NCBI RefSeq assembly: GCF_003628505.1
Contig: NZ_RBZP01000010.1
Span: 46,106-110,105 of the forward strand
Origin: Oceanobacillus halophilus
Lineage (GTDB): Bacteria > Bacillota > Bacilli > Bacillales > Amphibacillaceae
Reading direction: 5' to 3'
Length of the DNA: 64,000 nucleotides
Under the pieces are notes generated by a model that worked only from the letters and a program-made list of their open reading frames with translations, was not told the DNA's origin and searched no databases. A program made the translations under genes and the position numbers. Shown one piece after another: positions 30,346 through 39,048 of this stretch. Each line of letters begins with the position of its first letter. The stretch's first letter is position 1.

Positions 30346-31359
30346 TTACTCTTTATTTAGGTCTTTTACACTTTTTCTTTCGACAACTTGATGCGAGAAA
30401 ATCCGGCTTTCCACCGTTTGATTTTTTTCAATCATTTCAAAAATCATTTCCGTTGCCTTCTCCCCCATATCATATAATGGCTGTGCAACAGTAGTTAGCG
30501 GCGGGATACTCATTTGCGCAATATTTATGTTGTCATACCCAATAACAGATAGTTGATCAGGAACCTTGATATTCATTTCATAAGCTGCGGAGATAACACC
30601 TAGAGCGATTTCGTCACTTGCTGCAAAAATAGCAGTCAAATCAGGATGCTGACGAATCAATCTAGGAAAAGCTTTTAAACCATCTTCAAAACTAAAGCCA
30701 TCTTCAGAAACAACATGTTCATGGGAAACTGGAATCTGATAGTTATTCATCGCTTGCAAGAACCCATTTATTCTCGGTTGACCTGCAACCTGATCCTCCG
30801 GGTTGCCACTTATCATGCCAATATTCCGGTGACCTTTTTTAATCAGATATTCCGTTGCCGTATATGCTGCATGCTGGTCATTTACTTTTACAAATGGAAT
30901 CGAAAAATCATACGATTCTGTTGATAGAAGCACCATCGGCTTTTCCATTTTCTTTACAAATTGATAGTACTCTTCTTTCAACCGCTCACTTGTAAAAATA
31001 ATACCATCAACCTGTTTGTCTTTAAGTAATTGAAGATACTGCATCGTTTTTTGACCATTGGATTCGGTATGGCAGACGATAACACTGGAGCCATTCTGGT
31101 GGGTGGTATCCTCAATCCCACGAATAACCTCATTCATCAGCATACTCGATATTTTCGGCAATAGAACCCCTATTGTATGTGTCCGTTTGCTAATTAAGCC
31201 GCGTGCAATACTATTGGGATGATAACCTAATTCATCTATTACCTCTAATACCTTTTTTTCCGTCTCTTTGGAATAGCCCGGTTTATTATTTAATATCCTG
31301 GAAACCGTCGCAATCGAGACATTCGCTTTTTTCGCAACATCTTTAATCGTAATAGTCAT
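30346..31359 (-). CDS. LacI-family repressor of importer 2 (copy 2)
   Basis: 337-aa LacI/GalR regulator: helix-turn-helix TIKDVAKKANVSIATVSRIL, hinge YHPNSIARGLISKRT, then the sugar-sensing domain (AIFAASDEIALGV, VIGYDNINIAQM). It lies directly upstream of importer 2 with operators on both sides. The site at 31388-31399 sits 29-40 bp before its own ATG, indicating autoregulation. Its operator GTAAACGTTTAC differs from that of the first LacI copy (GAGAACGTTCTC), so the two regulons are separate. Confidence 0.9.
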   Translation of the reverse strand: MTITIKDVAKKANVSIATVSRILNNKPGYSKETEKKVLEVIDELGYHPNSIARGLISKRTHTIGVLLPKISSMLMNEVIRGIEDTTHQNGSSVIVCHTESNGQKTMQYLQLLKDKQVDGIIFTSERLKEEYYQFVKKMEKPMVLLSTESYDFSIPFVKVNDQHAAYTATEYLIKKGHRNIGMISGNPEDQVAGQPRINGFLQAMNNYQIPVSHEHVVSEDGFSFEDGLKAFPRLIRQHPDLTAIFAASDEIALGVISAAYEMNIKVPDQLSVIGYDNINIAQMSIPPLTTVAQPLYDMGEKATEMIFEMIEKNQTVESRIFSHQVVERKSVKDLNKE

Positions 31360-31387
31360 TTTCAGTTACTCCTTTTAAGAAAAAGCG

Positions 31388-31399
31388 TAAACGTTTACG
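31388..31399. promoter_or_regulatory. Autoregulatory LacI-type operator
   Basis: GTAAACGTTTAC inside a longer CGTAAACGTTTACG palindrome, immediately upstream of the LacI copy 2 start. Confidence 0.75.
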
Positions 31400-31465
31400 T
31401 TCCTAATAATAGCACGAACTGCAATCGTTTGCAATAGTTTTCTTGAAAGAAATAGGAAACCTGCT

Positions 31466-31604
31466 TTTTTGGTGCCTTTTTGGTGCCTTTTTGGTGCCTG
31501 TCACTTCCCGGATTTTGTCGAACTGGAGAGTAGTTGCGGATAGCGGGGGTTGGGGTTTGACATATGTCGGGTGGTGCCTGGCACTCCCCGATTTATGTCG
31601 AATT
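31466..31604. repeat. GGTGCCTGGCAC-type repeats, two copies plus a short tandem
   Basis: Three tandem TTTTTGGTGCC units at 31466-31499 run into a full copy (GGTGCCTGTCACTTCCCGG then ATTTTGTCGAA, to 31522). A second copy at 31573-31604 reads GGTGCCTGGCACTCCCCG then ATTTATGTCGAA. Confidence 0.75.
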
Positions 31605-31769
31605 CGATGAAGGGGTTTTTACGTTCATTTTACTCTATCTTAACAAATTCACATTATTTTCTAATCAAATTCTCATTTTCTTCACATTGGAATCTTATGC
31701 CATAAAGGTAGGATGAAGTCAGACTTACATTTGTTAACGTCTGCAGCAACATGGAAAGGATTTGAGAAT

Positions 31770-32531
31770 ATGGCAATTGAGATTTTCAGAAGAAAGGAAC
31801 AGAAATATTTAATTACAACTGAACAATATCGTGAGTTGATTTATCAACTTTCTCCATTCATGCGGCCGGATAAATTTGGGGTCGATGGAAGATACACGGT
31901 GACGAGTCTGTACTTTGAAAGTCCAGATCGTAAAATTTATTACGAAACAAAGAATAAACTAAGGTTTCGACAAAAACTCCGATTGCGGGTTTATAACGAT
32001 ACGGATAGAGAAGGAACTGCTTTTTTTGAGATAAAACAAAAACATAAAAAAGTAGTAAACAAACGGAGAATGCTTCTTCCATTATCCGAAGCCTATCGTT
32101 ACCTGGAGGAATCAGAGCTATATCCGCTAGATTCTTTTGAGTCATCGAATCCACAAGTATTGCGGGAAGTCGATTATTTTCGAAAACTGTATAATCTAGA
32201 ACCAGAAATGGTCGTTAGTTATGACAGACATGCGCTGCACTGTGTGGATGATGCGGATTTAAGAATTACGTTTGACTTGAATCTTCGCTGTAGGAATCAT
32301 GATTTACTGCTGGAACACGGATCTTATGGGGAAAATTTTATTGATAAAAACCTGGTTGTACTCGAAGTAAAAGTCAATGATAGTGTCCCACTTTGGTTAA
32401 CTCGCATCTTACAGCGAATACACTGTGAACAACGAAGTGCTTCTAAATTCTGCACTAGCCTGGAATTATTAGAAACTGCAAAACTACCAAATGGAATAGA
32501 AAAAGAACATGTATCCATAGGAGGAATGTAA
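31770..32531 (+). CDS. VTC-domain protein (polyphosphate polymerase-like)
   Basis: 253-aa CYTH-type tunnel protein of the VTC family, whose eukaryotic member Vtc4 makes polyphosphate from ATP. Visible strands carry the basic and acidic residues that line the tunnel: FRRKEQKYLI, TSLYFES, RFRQKLRLRVY, FFEIKQKHKKVVNKRR, VVSYDRHAL and LVVLEVKVND. The ATG at 31770 is chosen because AAAGGATTTGAGAAT precedes it and the domain starts there. An in-frame ATG at 31713 adds 19 residues without a ribosome site. The next gene encodes a DUF4956 membrane protein 1 bp downstream, a known partner arrangement. Confidence 0.87.
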   Translation: MAIEIFRRKEQKYLITTEQYRELIYQLSPFMRPDKFGVDGRYTVTSLYFESPDRKIYYETKNKLRFRQKLRLRVYNDTDREGTAFFEIKQKHKKVVNKRRMLLPLSEAYRYLEESELYPLDSFESSNPQVLREVDYFRKLYNLEPEMVVSYDRHALHCVDDADLRITFDLNLRCRNHDLLLEHGSYGENFIDKNLVVLEVKVNDSVPLWLTRILQRIHCEQRSASKFCTSLELLETAKLPNGIEKEHVSIGGM

Positions 32532-32532
32532 C

Positions 32533-33210
32533 ATGGAAATTATCGATCAAATCTTTGTGAATAGTGAGTCAGAGCCAACTATCTGGATGAGTTTACTTGC
32601 GATGGCCCTTGCAACCATCCTTAGTTTACTTATCACGAAAGTGTATCAAATTACGTTTAGTGGGGAAAAGTATTCCCAGAACTTTGTCCATACAATTGTG
32701 ATGATGAGTGTGGTGGTATCCGTCGTTATGACTGTCGTTAGTGGGAATGCGGGTGTCGCGTTTGGATTATTTGCCGTCTTTTCATTAATCCGCTTCCGAA
32801 GTGCTGTCACTGATGCCAAAGATATTGCTTATATCTTTTTTGGACTCGTTGTGGGAATGACTTGCGGGCTTTACCAATTTAATCTAGCAATGCTATTAAC
32901 TGTGTTTGCGAGTTTACTATTCTACTTCCTTTATAAGTTTGAGTATGGAAAAGGAAAAGATACACAAATCCTAAAAGTAACTGTTCCAGAAAATTTAAAT
33001 CACGAAAACTTGCTGGATGACGTGTTTCAAACCTATACCATCAGTAACAACCTTCGTCAGGTAGAAACGACGAACCTTGGAACCATGATTTTATATACGT
33101 ATGCAATCCGATGTAAGGAAAACACAAAAGACAAAGAACTGCTTGATCGAATCCGTGAGAAAAATGCTAATCTGAAAGTTTCCTTAAGTTATGTGGAAAG
33201 AGCAGAGTAA
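32533..33210 (+). CDS. DUF4956 membrane protein
   Basis: 225-aa protein with about four hydrophobic segments in residues 17-135 and a cytoplasmic C-terminal part. The conserved FAVFSLIRFRS with following DAKDIAYIF identifies DUF4956. It starts 1 bp after the VTC gene with its ribosome site (AGGAGG) inside that gene, so the pair is coupled. DUF4956-VTC pairs are often joined by a CotH-type kinase; none is seen here. Function is not established, perhaps membrane anchoring of polymer synthesis. Confidence 0.85.
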   Translation: MEIIDQIFVNSESEPTIWMSLLAMALATILSLLITKVYQITFSGEKYSQNFVHTIVMMSVVVSVVMTVVSGNAGVAFGLFAVFSLIRFRSAVTDAKDIAYIFFGLVVGMTCGLYQFNLAMLLTVFASLLFYFLYKFEYGKGKDTQILKVTVPENLNHENLLDDVFQTYTISNNLRQVETTNLGTMILYTYAIRCKENTKDKELLDRIREKNANLKVSLSYVERAE

Positions 33211-33231
33211 TATGCGTTAGAAGTGCTAGCT

Positions 33232-33393
33232 GGGTGCCTTGGGTGCCTGCCCTAAGTGCCTGGCACTCCCCGATATTTGTCGAATATTATTAACTCCTCC
33301 AGTCCTTGTGATGTAAGGGTTGGAGGAGTTTTTGATATAGGGAGATATTCGACAAGTGCCTGGCACCTATTAGGGGCACTCCCAAATGACTGA
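33232..33393. repeat. Inverted pair of GGTGCCTGGCAC repeats around a terminator hairpin
   Basis: Left copies at 33232-33285 (GGGTGCC twice, then GTGCCTGGCACTCCCCG and TTTGTCGAAT) face an inverted copy at 33345-33393 (ATTCGAC, AAGTGCCTGGCACC, GGGGCACTCCC). Between them is a strong hairpin AACTCCTCCA/TGGAGGAGTT followed by TTTT at 33291-33333. The layout matches that at 13369-13599. Confidence 0.75.
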
Positions 33394-33402
33394 TAATTAC
33401 GT

Positions 33403-33443
33403 AAAAAAAAGCTGTCAAGCTCTTCTGCATCGACAACTTTTTT
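33403..33443 (-). terminator. Terminator after nagB
   Basis: On the minus strand AAAAAAGTTGTC...GACAGCTTTTTTTT forms a stem with a run of T, 7 bp past the nagB stop. Confidence 0.8.
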
Positions 33444-33449
33444 CATTCA

Positions 33450-34184
33450 TTATTTATTCACTTTCGCCATTGCTGCTTCATCAGCTATTATCGTGACATT
33501 TTCGTGTTTTCTGAGAACAGATGCTGGAAAATCTTCACTGGTTTCTTCATTTTCTATCAAACGGGCAAGTGCATCTGCCTTTTTCTCACCAGAAATAAGC
33601 AAGATAATTTCTTTGCTTTCCATGATGGTTTCTATTCCCATGGTGATTGCTTGCTTAGGAACTTCTTCCATTGAGTTAAAGAATCGTGCATTCGCTTCTC
33701 GTGTGGACTCATCTAAATCAATCACATGTGTTCTGCTCGAAAAAGGAGTTCCTGGTTCATTAAAGGCGATATGCCCATTTCCACCGATTCCTAACACCTG
33801 TACATCAACATACCCTGCATCACTAATGAGCTTTTCGTAATCACGGCATTCTTTTTCCAAATCATCCGCTGCTCCATTTGGAAGATGGACATTGGCTTTT
33901 GGTACATCAATATGGTTGAAAAATTTATCCATCATGTAAAAATAATAACTGTTTGGATCTTCCTTTTCTAATCCAACATATTCATCCAAATTAAAGGTCG
34001 TCACGTCTTTAAAAGACAGCTCACCTTTGTTATTTTTTTCAATTAGATTTTGGTACATACCTTCAGGTGTGGAACCTGTTGCGAGCCCAATAACTGGTTT
34101 ATCCAGCTTTTGAATCTTCTCTGCTAAATGCATACTCGCACGGTTACTCATTTCTTGATAATCTTTCACTTTAATAATATTCAC
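33450..34184 (-). CDS. nagB: Glucosamine-6-phosphate deaminase
   Basis: 244 aa, like B. subtilis NagB. It converts glucosamine 6-phosphate to fructose 6-phosphate and ammonia. Motifs are GLATGSTPEGMY (phosphate loop), FNLDEYVGL (general-base Asp region), and GIGGNGHIAFNEPG (ring-opening His region). A GTG start is chosen at 34184 because GGAAGGAGAGTAATAGC precedes it. A longer ATG frame to 34271 would overlap nagA by 27 codons and adds residues foreign to the family. It follows nagA by 4 bp, with its ribosome site inside nagA, so nagAB are coupled. Confidence 0.94.
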   Translation of the reverse strand: MNIIKVKDYQEMSNRASMHLAEKIQKLDKPVIGLATGSTPEGMYQNLIEKNNKGELSFKDVTTFNLDEYVGLEKEDPNSYYFYMMDKFFNHIDVPKANVHLPNGAADDLEKECRDYEKLISDAGYVDVQVLGIGGNGHIAFNEPGTPFSSRTHVIDLDESTREANARFFNSMEEVPKQAITMGIETIMESKEIILLISGEKKADALARLIENEETSEDFPASVLRKHENVTIIADEAAMAKVNK

Positions 34185-34188
34185 GCTA

Positions 34189-35358
34189 TTACTCTCCTTC
34201 CCATGTAATAATACCACGACAGATGGTGTATTTGATATTAAAATTATCATCCACAAGTAAAATATCGGCATCTTTTCCTTCCGTTATGCTTCCTTTGCGA
34301 TTGTATACACCAATCTGTTTTGCGGGATTAACAGATGCCATTTTTATTACATCCTTTATGGTTGCGCCATTTAATCCAAGTAATCTCCGAGCACCGTCAT
34401 CCATTTTTAAAATACTGCCAGCGAGGGTACCGTCTTCTAGCACTGCTCGGTCTTCATTCACTTTTACTGGTTGACCGCCTAGCTCATAATCGCCCGCAGG
34501 TAACCCTTTCGCCCGCATGGCATCGGTAATTAGGATGAGCCGATCACTTCCGACATTATCGTAAATAAGCTGTAGCATTCCAGGCACAACGTGGACACCA
34601 TCCGCAATTAACTCCGCTCGCAGGTCTTCCAATTGGAAAGCGGCACCGACTGCCCCGATATCCCGGTGATGAATCCCATTCATTGCATTACATAAATGCG
34701 TTAATTGTCCGACACCTTGCTCTACCGCTTTTTTAATACCTTCATACCCTAAATCCGTATGTCCGGCAGACACATTTATACCATTTTTATTCAAGGTGCT
34801 TATAAAAGTACCGTCTTGATCATGTTCCGGTGCCATCGTAACGGTTCGAATCGCATTCCCTGAAATTTCCTGCCACTTCATGAATCGATCGAGATCTGGT
34901 TCCATTATATATTCTAGAGGCTGTGCTCCAGCTTTTGATTTTTCTACAAATGGCCCTTCCAAATGTACACCAATCATTTCCGCTTGAGCCTCTTTATTTG
35001 TATAGTTTGCTACATTTTGAAGCGCCTTATCAATATTTTCTGGTGATTGTGTGATGGTGGTAGCAAGAAAGCTTGTTGTTCCCTCTTTCGGTAGTAACGT
35101 TGCCATCTGATCCAATGCTTCCTCGGTAGCATCCATCGTATCCGCTCCATTCGCACCATGGATGTGACCGTCAATAAATCCGGGAATCGCGGTTAAATTG
35201 GTTGCGTCAATTACTTGGACATTTTCTTGCACTTCCTGTGACTGGGGCCCCTTATGAATGGTTTTAATTTTACCATCCTGCAAGTACATATCCCCTTTTA
35301 TTTCTTTTCCGTCTTCTAAGAAAATAATTGCATTTTTAATGTATAAACCAGCGTGCAT
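34189..35358 (-). CDS. nagA: N-acetylglucosamine-6-phosphate deacetylase
   Basis: 389-aa amidohydrolase releasing acetate from GlcNAc 6-phosphate. The metal site is in PGFIDGHIHGANGADTMD, with VHLEGPFV, a His in SAGHTD, and LITDAMRAKG with the catalytic Asp. The ATG at 35358 follows AAAGGAATGATTGTTT. An in-frame TTG two codons upstream is possible. Divergent from nagR, with a dre operator in the 179-bp gap, and the first gene of nagAB. Confidence 0.95.
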   Translation of the reverse strand: MHAGLYIKNAIIFLEDGKEIKGDMYLQDGKIKTIHKGPQSQEVQENVQVIDATNLTAIPGFIDGHIHGANGADTMDATEEALDQMATLLPKEGTTSFLATTITQSPENIDKALQNVANYTNKEAQAEMIGVHLEGPFVEKSKAGAQPLEYIMEPDLDRFMKWQEISGNAIRTVTMAPEHDQDGTFISTLNKNGINVSAGHTDLGYEGIKKAVEQGVGQLTHLCNAMNGIHHRDIGAVGAAFQLEDLRAELIADGVHVVPGMLQLIYDNVGSDRLILITDAMRAKGLPAGDYELGGQPVKVNEDRAVLEDGTLAGSILKMDDGARRLLGLNGATIKDVIKMASVNPAKQIGVYNRKGSITEGKDADILLVDDNFNIKYTICRGIITWEGE

Positions 35359-35404
35359 AAACAATCATTCCTTTCCTCATACTAAAAATAGCATATAAAT
35401 ATAT

Positions 35405-35420
35405 AGTTGTCTATACATTT
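35405..35420. promoter_or_regulatory. NagR dre operator between nagA and nagR
   Basis: AGTTGTCTATACATTT matches one half and the core of the NagR/YvoA dre sequence (TTGTCTATACCA type). Placed to control nagAB and the divergent regulator gene. Confidence 0.65.
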
Positions 35421-35537
35421 ATAACTGTGTACATGTTGGCCGCAATTTGTTACAATTTAAGTAAGAATAGACTGATTTCTTTCATTTTATCTGAAAAATT
35501 CTTTATCATATTCACACCACCAGAAAGGAGCTTTCTC

Positions 35538-36266
35538 ATGATCGATAAAAACTCACCAATCCCGATTTATTATCAATTAGAAGAAGAAATAAAACGCATG
35601 ATACAAGAAGAACTAAATCCAGGCGATTTGCTCCCTTCTGAACGAGAATATGCCGAAAAATACGACATTAGCAGAATGACAGTGAGGCAAGCGATCACGA
35701 ACCTTGTAAAAGAAGGAATGATTTACCGACAAAAAGGTCGAGGAAGCTTCGTTGCAGATAAAAAGTTCGAACAAGATTTATCTGGTTTATCCAGTTTCAG
35801 TGAAGATATGGAACGGCGTGGAATGACGCCATCGAATAAACTACTTAGCTTCAACATAATTAAAAATGAACCACATATCGCTTCTATTTTAAAAATCGAG
35901 CGGAATGAACCGATTTACGAAATTCAAAGAATAAGAATGGCAAACAATGAACCAGTTGCTCTGGAAACCATTTATACACCAAAAAGCCATGTGGGTGATA
36001 TAACAAAAGAAGACATTTCTATTTCCTTTTATGACTATATAGAAAAACATTTAAATTTGAACATTGCCTATGGAGAGCAAACCATTGAGGCTTCTCTTGC
36101 CAACAAGGAAGAAACACACTACCTTCATATCAGACTCGGCGATCCGGTATTGGTCATGCACCGAACCAGTTACTTAAAAAATGATCAAGAAACACCAATA
36201 GAATACGTCAAATCCATCTACCGATCAGACAAATATAAATTCAAAATGCAAATGAAACGAGATTAA
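35538..36266 (+). CDS. nagR: GntR/HutC-family GlcNAc regulator NagR
   Basis: 242-aa regulator, the size of B. subtilis NagR (YvoA). N-terminal winged helix: PIPIYYQLEEEIKRMI, LPSEREYAEKYDISRMTVRQAI, then YRQKGRGSFVA. The C-terminal UTRA effector domain (about residues 85-240) binds phosphorylated amino sugars in this family. The ATG at 35538 follows AGAAAGGAGCTTTCTC. An upstream in-frame start at 35427 would add 37 residues. Three dre-type sites lie in this locus, before nagA, nagP and the IIA gene. Confidence 0.92.
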   Translation: MIDKNSPIPIYYQLEEEIKRMIQEELNPGDLLPSEREYAEKYDISRMTVRQAITNLVKEGMIYRQKGRGSFVADKKFEQDLSGLSSFSEDMERRGMTPSNKLLSFNIIKNEPHIASILKIERNEPIYEIQRIRMANNEPVALETIYTPKSHVGDITKEDISISFYDYIEKHLNLNIAYGEQTIEASLANKEETHYLHIRLGDPVLVMHRTSYLKNDQETPIEYVKSIYRSDKYKFKMQMKRD

Positions 36267-36274
36267 TGCTTTCA

Positions 36275-36410
36275 GGTGCCTGGCACTTCCCGGAATTTGT
36301 CGAATAAAAGCGCACCCCTCTATCCCTTCTATACATAGGGCTACAGGTTTTTGGTTTTGGAACAAAATTCGGGTGGTGCCTGGCACTTCCGAGATTGGCA
36401 CTTCCTAGAT
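36275..36410. repeat. Two direct GGTGCCTGGCAC repeats after nagR
   Basis: Copy 1 at 36275-36306 (GGTGCCTGGCACTTCCCGG, AATTTGTCGAA) and copy 2 at 36375-36410 (GGTGCCTGGCACTTCCGAG and a repeated TTGGCACTTCC). They lie between convergent nagR and the DUF7916 gene. Confidence 0.75.
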
Positions 36411-36441
36411 GGATTCCAGATCTGCCCACTTCCCGATCCTG

Positions 36442-37338
36442 TTATCTTCGTACGGAGGCTGCCATGCGGGTGTAGGTGTGTCTTTTGCCTCGGATGGTGA
36501 TGGAGTAGTCCATGATGCGTTCTGGGATGGCGATGCCGTTCATTCCTGCGTCGCCAATATGATGGATGTCTGCGCCTGCCATTTTGTTGTAAAGTGCGAT
36601 TTGTTGAATGGTTTCTTTTTCTGCACCTTCCTGGCTTGTCCCGATAGTGGTTAGGGCGATGGCTCCTGCATCATGTACGGTGTCTATTAATGCTTGAGTC
36701 TTTTCCAATGTCACTCCAGGTACTGTTCCAACACCAGGCAGTAATACGATATCAGCTCCAGCATACACAAAGCCCTTAACTGTATCATTTGCAGCCAAGC
36801 CCTCTTTTACACCAGCACCATGCATTTTACCGGCAATTACGAGCAAATCTAATTCCTTAGCAGCTTTAATGCTTTTCTTGATTGCTTTGTTGGTTACTCC
36901 TGTCTTAGGATTCCCTGTCAAGCAAATAAAATCCACTCCTAATTCTTTTGCCTTTTTCAGCGATGAAGGGATTGCTTTCCTTCCCTCAGGCAGATCATTC
37001 AAAGTCTCCAACGATTCAGCTTCTGTATCTACTGGCTCCAGGTTCATTCCAACCGGCCTGCCGACTAACTTCTTCATTTCATGGATCGTTTGATCTGGAT
37101 GGACATTCTCTAATCCTTCTATATTCGGTACATACACATCCAGATAATTCAACAAAATCAGATCAGCACCAAATGCAGAAGCATATTCTGCATTCGTCAG
37201 CCCTGGATAAACTGGAGTAGCCTGGCAAACCACTTCTGCAATCAACGTTCTTCCTTCCGATGCCTTGATGGATTGAAGCAAGTCTTCTTTTCCCATCTTT
37301 TCAAAATCCGATGCGGTACAGTCTAGTATTCGTTTCAT
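36442..37338 (-). CDS. DUF7916-like TIM-barrel protein of the nag locus
   Basis: 298-aa protein I recognise only as a conserved family often mislabelled haloacid dehalogenase-like. It opens MKRILDCTASDFEKM, then KASEGRTLIAEVV, FGADLILLNYLDVY, FICLTGNPKTGVTN and GAGVKEGLAANDT. The alternating strands and GADIVLLPGVGTVPG resemble a phosphate-binding TIM barrel. The start at 37338 is set by GATGGAGGTTTTTCGG. It follows nagP by 63 bp with a hairpin between, so it is expressed with GlcNAc uptake. A role on an amino-sugar phosphate is inference. Confidence 0.7.
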   Translation of the reverse strand: MKRILDCTASDFEKMGKEDLLQSIKASEGRTLIAEVVCQATPVYPGLTNAEYASAFGADLILLNYLDVYVPNIEGLENVHPDQTIHEMKKLVGRPVGMNLEPVDTEAESLETLNDLPEGRKAIPSSLKKAKELGVDFICLTGNPKTGVTNKAIKKSIKAAKELDLLVIAGKMHGAGVKEGLAANDTVKGFVYAGADIVLLPGVGTVPGVTLEKTQALIDTVHDAGAIALTTIGTSQEGAEKETIQQIALYNKMAGADIHHIGDAGMNGIAIPERIMDYSITIRGKRHTYTRMAASVRR

Positions 37339-37365
37339 CCGAAAAACCTCCATCTTATTTTAAAA

Positions 37366-37390
37366 GGCCAGTATCTTTATGATACCGGCC
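37366..37390 (-). terminator. Hairpin between nagP and the DUF7916 gene
   Basis: GGCCGGTATC/GATACTGGCC stem with a five-base loop, followed on the minus strand by TTTTAAAATAAG. Probably an attenuating terminator within the operon. Confidence 0.7.
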
Positions 37391-37401
37391 ATTTGAAAAT
37401 T

Positions 37402-38856
37402 TTATTCTTTTCGTAACCTGCTTACTTCATCGGCTACAGCTTGCACTTGGGTTCCGACAATAACTTGGATACTATGTTTTCCAACGACATTGACTCCTGG
37501 AACTCCAGTAGACTTAATTTTCTTCTGGTCAACGGCATTCATGTCTTTAACTTCCAGACGTAAACGTGTTGCACAGTTATCAACAGATGTGACGTTTTCG
37601 TCTCCACCTAATGCATCATAGATGGTTGAAGCCATCACAGCATATTTATCTTTTCCGGATGGAGCTGGTTCACTGTCCACTACTTCGTCATCCGAATCTT
37701 CATCTTCACGACCAGGTGTTTTGAAGTTGAACTTCACAATTAAGAAACGGAATAAGAAGTAATAAATCGCTGCCATCACGAGCCCAAGAACGATCAGCAT
37801 CCATGGATTATTAGCTAATGGAAGCTGCGAACTTAGGATAAAGTCAATTAAACCAGCACTAAAACTAAATCCTGCTGTCCATCCAAAGGAAGCGGCAATG
37901 AATAAGGAAATACCAGTTAATAATGCGTGTACGACATAAAGTGCTGGTGCTAAGAACATGAACGCGAACTCAAGAGGTTCTGTTACACCGGTTAAGAATG
38001 CTGCAAGTGCCCCCGCCATTAATAGAGATGCAGCCTGTTTTTTACGTTTTGTTTTAGCTGTATGGAACATAGCGAGTGCTGCTGCTGGAAGACCAAACAT
38101 CATAATTGGGAAGAACCCTGCTTGATACATACCAGTGACACCTTTTGTCCCTTCTCCAGACCAGAAGTTACCGATGTCATTAATACCAGCTACATCAAAC
38201 CAGAACACATTATTTAATGCGTGGTGAAGACCGGTTGGAATTAAAATACGGTTAAAGAATCCGTATAGACCAGCACCAAGTGCGCCTAGACCACTAATTG
38301 CTTCCCCGAATGAAACTAATCCACTATAAACGATAGGCCAAATGAAGAGTAAAATAAGAGATACAATCAACATTGTTGCGGCTGTAAGGATTGGCACCAA
38401 TCGTTTTCCACTAAAGAATGCCAAGGCATCCGGTAATTTCACATGACTAAAGCGGTTGTATAAAGCTGCCGCAATTAAACCTGAAATAATACCAATAAAT
38501 ACGTTCTCAACGGCACCAAAAGCTATATTTACATTTTCCACTTCAATCTGTAATAAGTTAGCAACATTATCTGTTGCAAGCACCGTGGTAACAACCAGGT
38601 AACCAACTAAACCACTTAATGCAGCTGGGCCATCCTTGGCTTTCGTCATCCCAATTGCGACACCGACAGCAAATAGAATCGGGATAAAATCTAATATTGC
38701 ACTACCCGCACTGATTAAAAATGCCGCAATAGCATTTCCAGAACCCCAACCGTCCGAATCAATGGCATAACCAATACCCATCAGGATCGCCGCTGCAGGT
38801 AACACGGCTACCGGAAGCATTAACGATTTACCAAGATTTTGCAAGTATTTCATCAT
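37402..38856 (-). CDS. nagP: N-acetylglucosamine PTS permease, IICB
   Basis: 484-aa glucose-family PTS protein. Residues 1-365 are the membrane IIC domain (LGKSLMLPVAVLPAAAILMGIG, GLHHALNN, VTEPLEFAFMFLAP). An acidic linker follows, then a IIB domain with phospho-Cys428 in SVDNCATRLRLEV. No IIA domain is present; a separate IIA gene lies 1 kb upstream. GlcNAc specificity is inferred from the nag neighbours and the dre operator. Preceded by AAGGAGGTTTTTACCC, a near-perfect cre box and a dre box. Confidence 0.92.
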   Translation of the reverse strand: MMKYLQNLGKSLMLPVAVLPAAAILMGIGYAIDSDGWGSGNAIAAFLISAGSAILDFIPILFAVGVAIGMTKAKDGPAALSGLVGYLVVTTVLATDNVANLLQIEVENVNIAFGAVENVFIGIISGLIAAALYNRFSHVKLPDALAFFSGKRLVPILTAATMLIVSLILLFIWPIVYSGLVSFGEAISGLGALGAGLYGFFNRILIPTGLHHALNNVFWFDVAGINDIGNFWSGEGTKGVTGMYQAGFFPIMMFGLPAAALAMFHTAKTKRKKQAASLLMAGALAAFLTGVTEPLEFAFMFLAPALYVVHALLTGISLFIAASFGWTAGFSFSAGLIDFILSSQLPLANNPWMLIVLGLVMAAIYYFLFRFLIVKFNFKTPGREDEDSDDEVVDSEPAPSGKDKYAVMASTIYDALGGDENVTSVDNCATRLRLEVKDMNAVDQKKIKSTGVPGVNVVGKHSIQVIVGTQVQAVADEVSRLRKE

Positions 38857-38927
38857 GGGTAAAAACCTCCTTCATTTTTTATAAAATAGATAAGTTCTCG
38901 TATGAAAAAAGCCTATTATCCCTCAAG

Positions 38928-38941
38928 TGTAATCGTTACCA
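38928..38941. promoter_or_regulatory. cre site upstream of nagP
   Basis: TGTAATCGTTACCA matches 13 of 14 positions of the cre consensus, 72-85 bp before the nagP start. Confidence 0.65.
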
Positions 38942-39007
38942 AAGGTTGGACGACCTCCTTATAATAAACCCCTTCCATACAATTAAAATTATACCACCTC
39001 TAAATAT

Positions 39008-39023
39008 AGTTGTCTATACCACT
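39008..39023. promoter_or_regulatory. NagR dre operator upstream of nagP
   Basis: AGTTGTCTATACCACT inside TATAGTTGTCTATACCACTA is the best NagR-type palindrome in the window, about 150 bp before nagP. Confidence 0.85.
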
Positions 39024-39048
39024 ATACTTTTTATCATTTCCATACTAG

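Noticed and set aside
36409..36654. 81-codon plus-strand frame at the end of the DUF7916 gene
   Set aside because: Antisense shadow of a supported gene, without a ribosome site.
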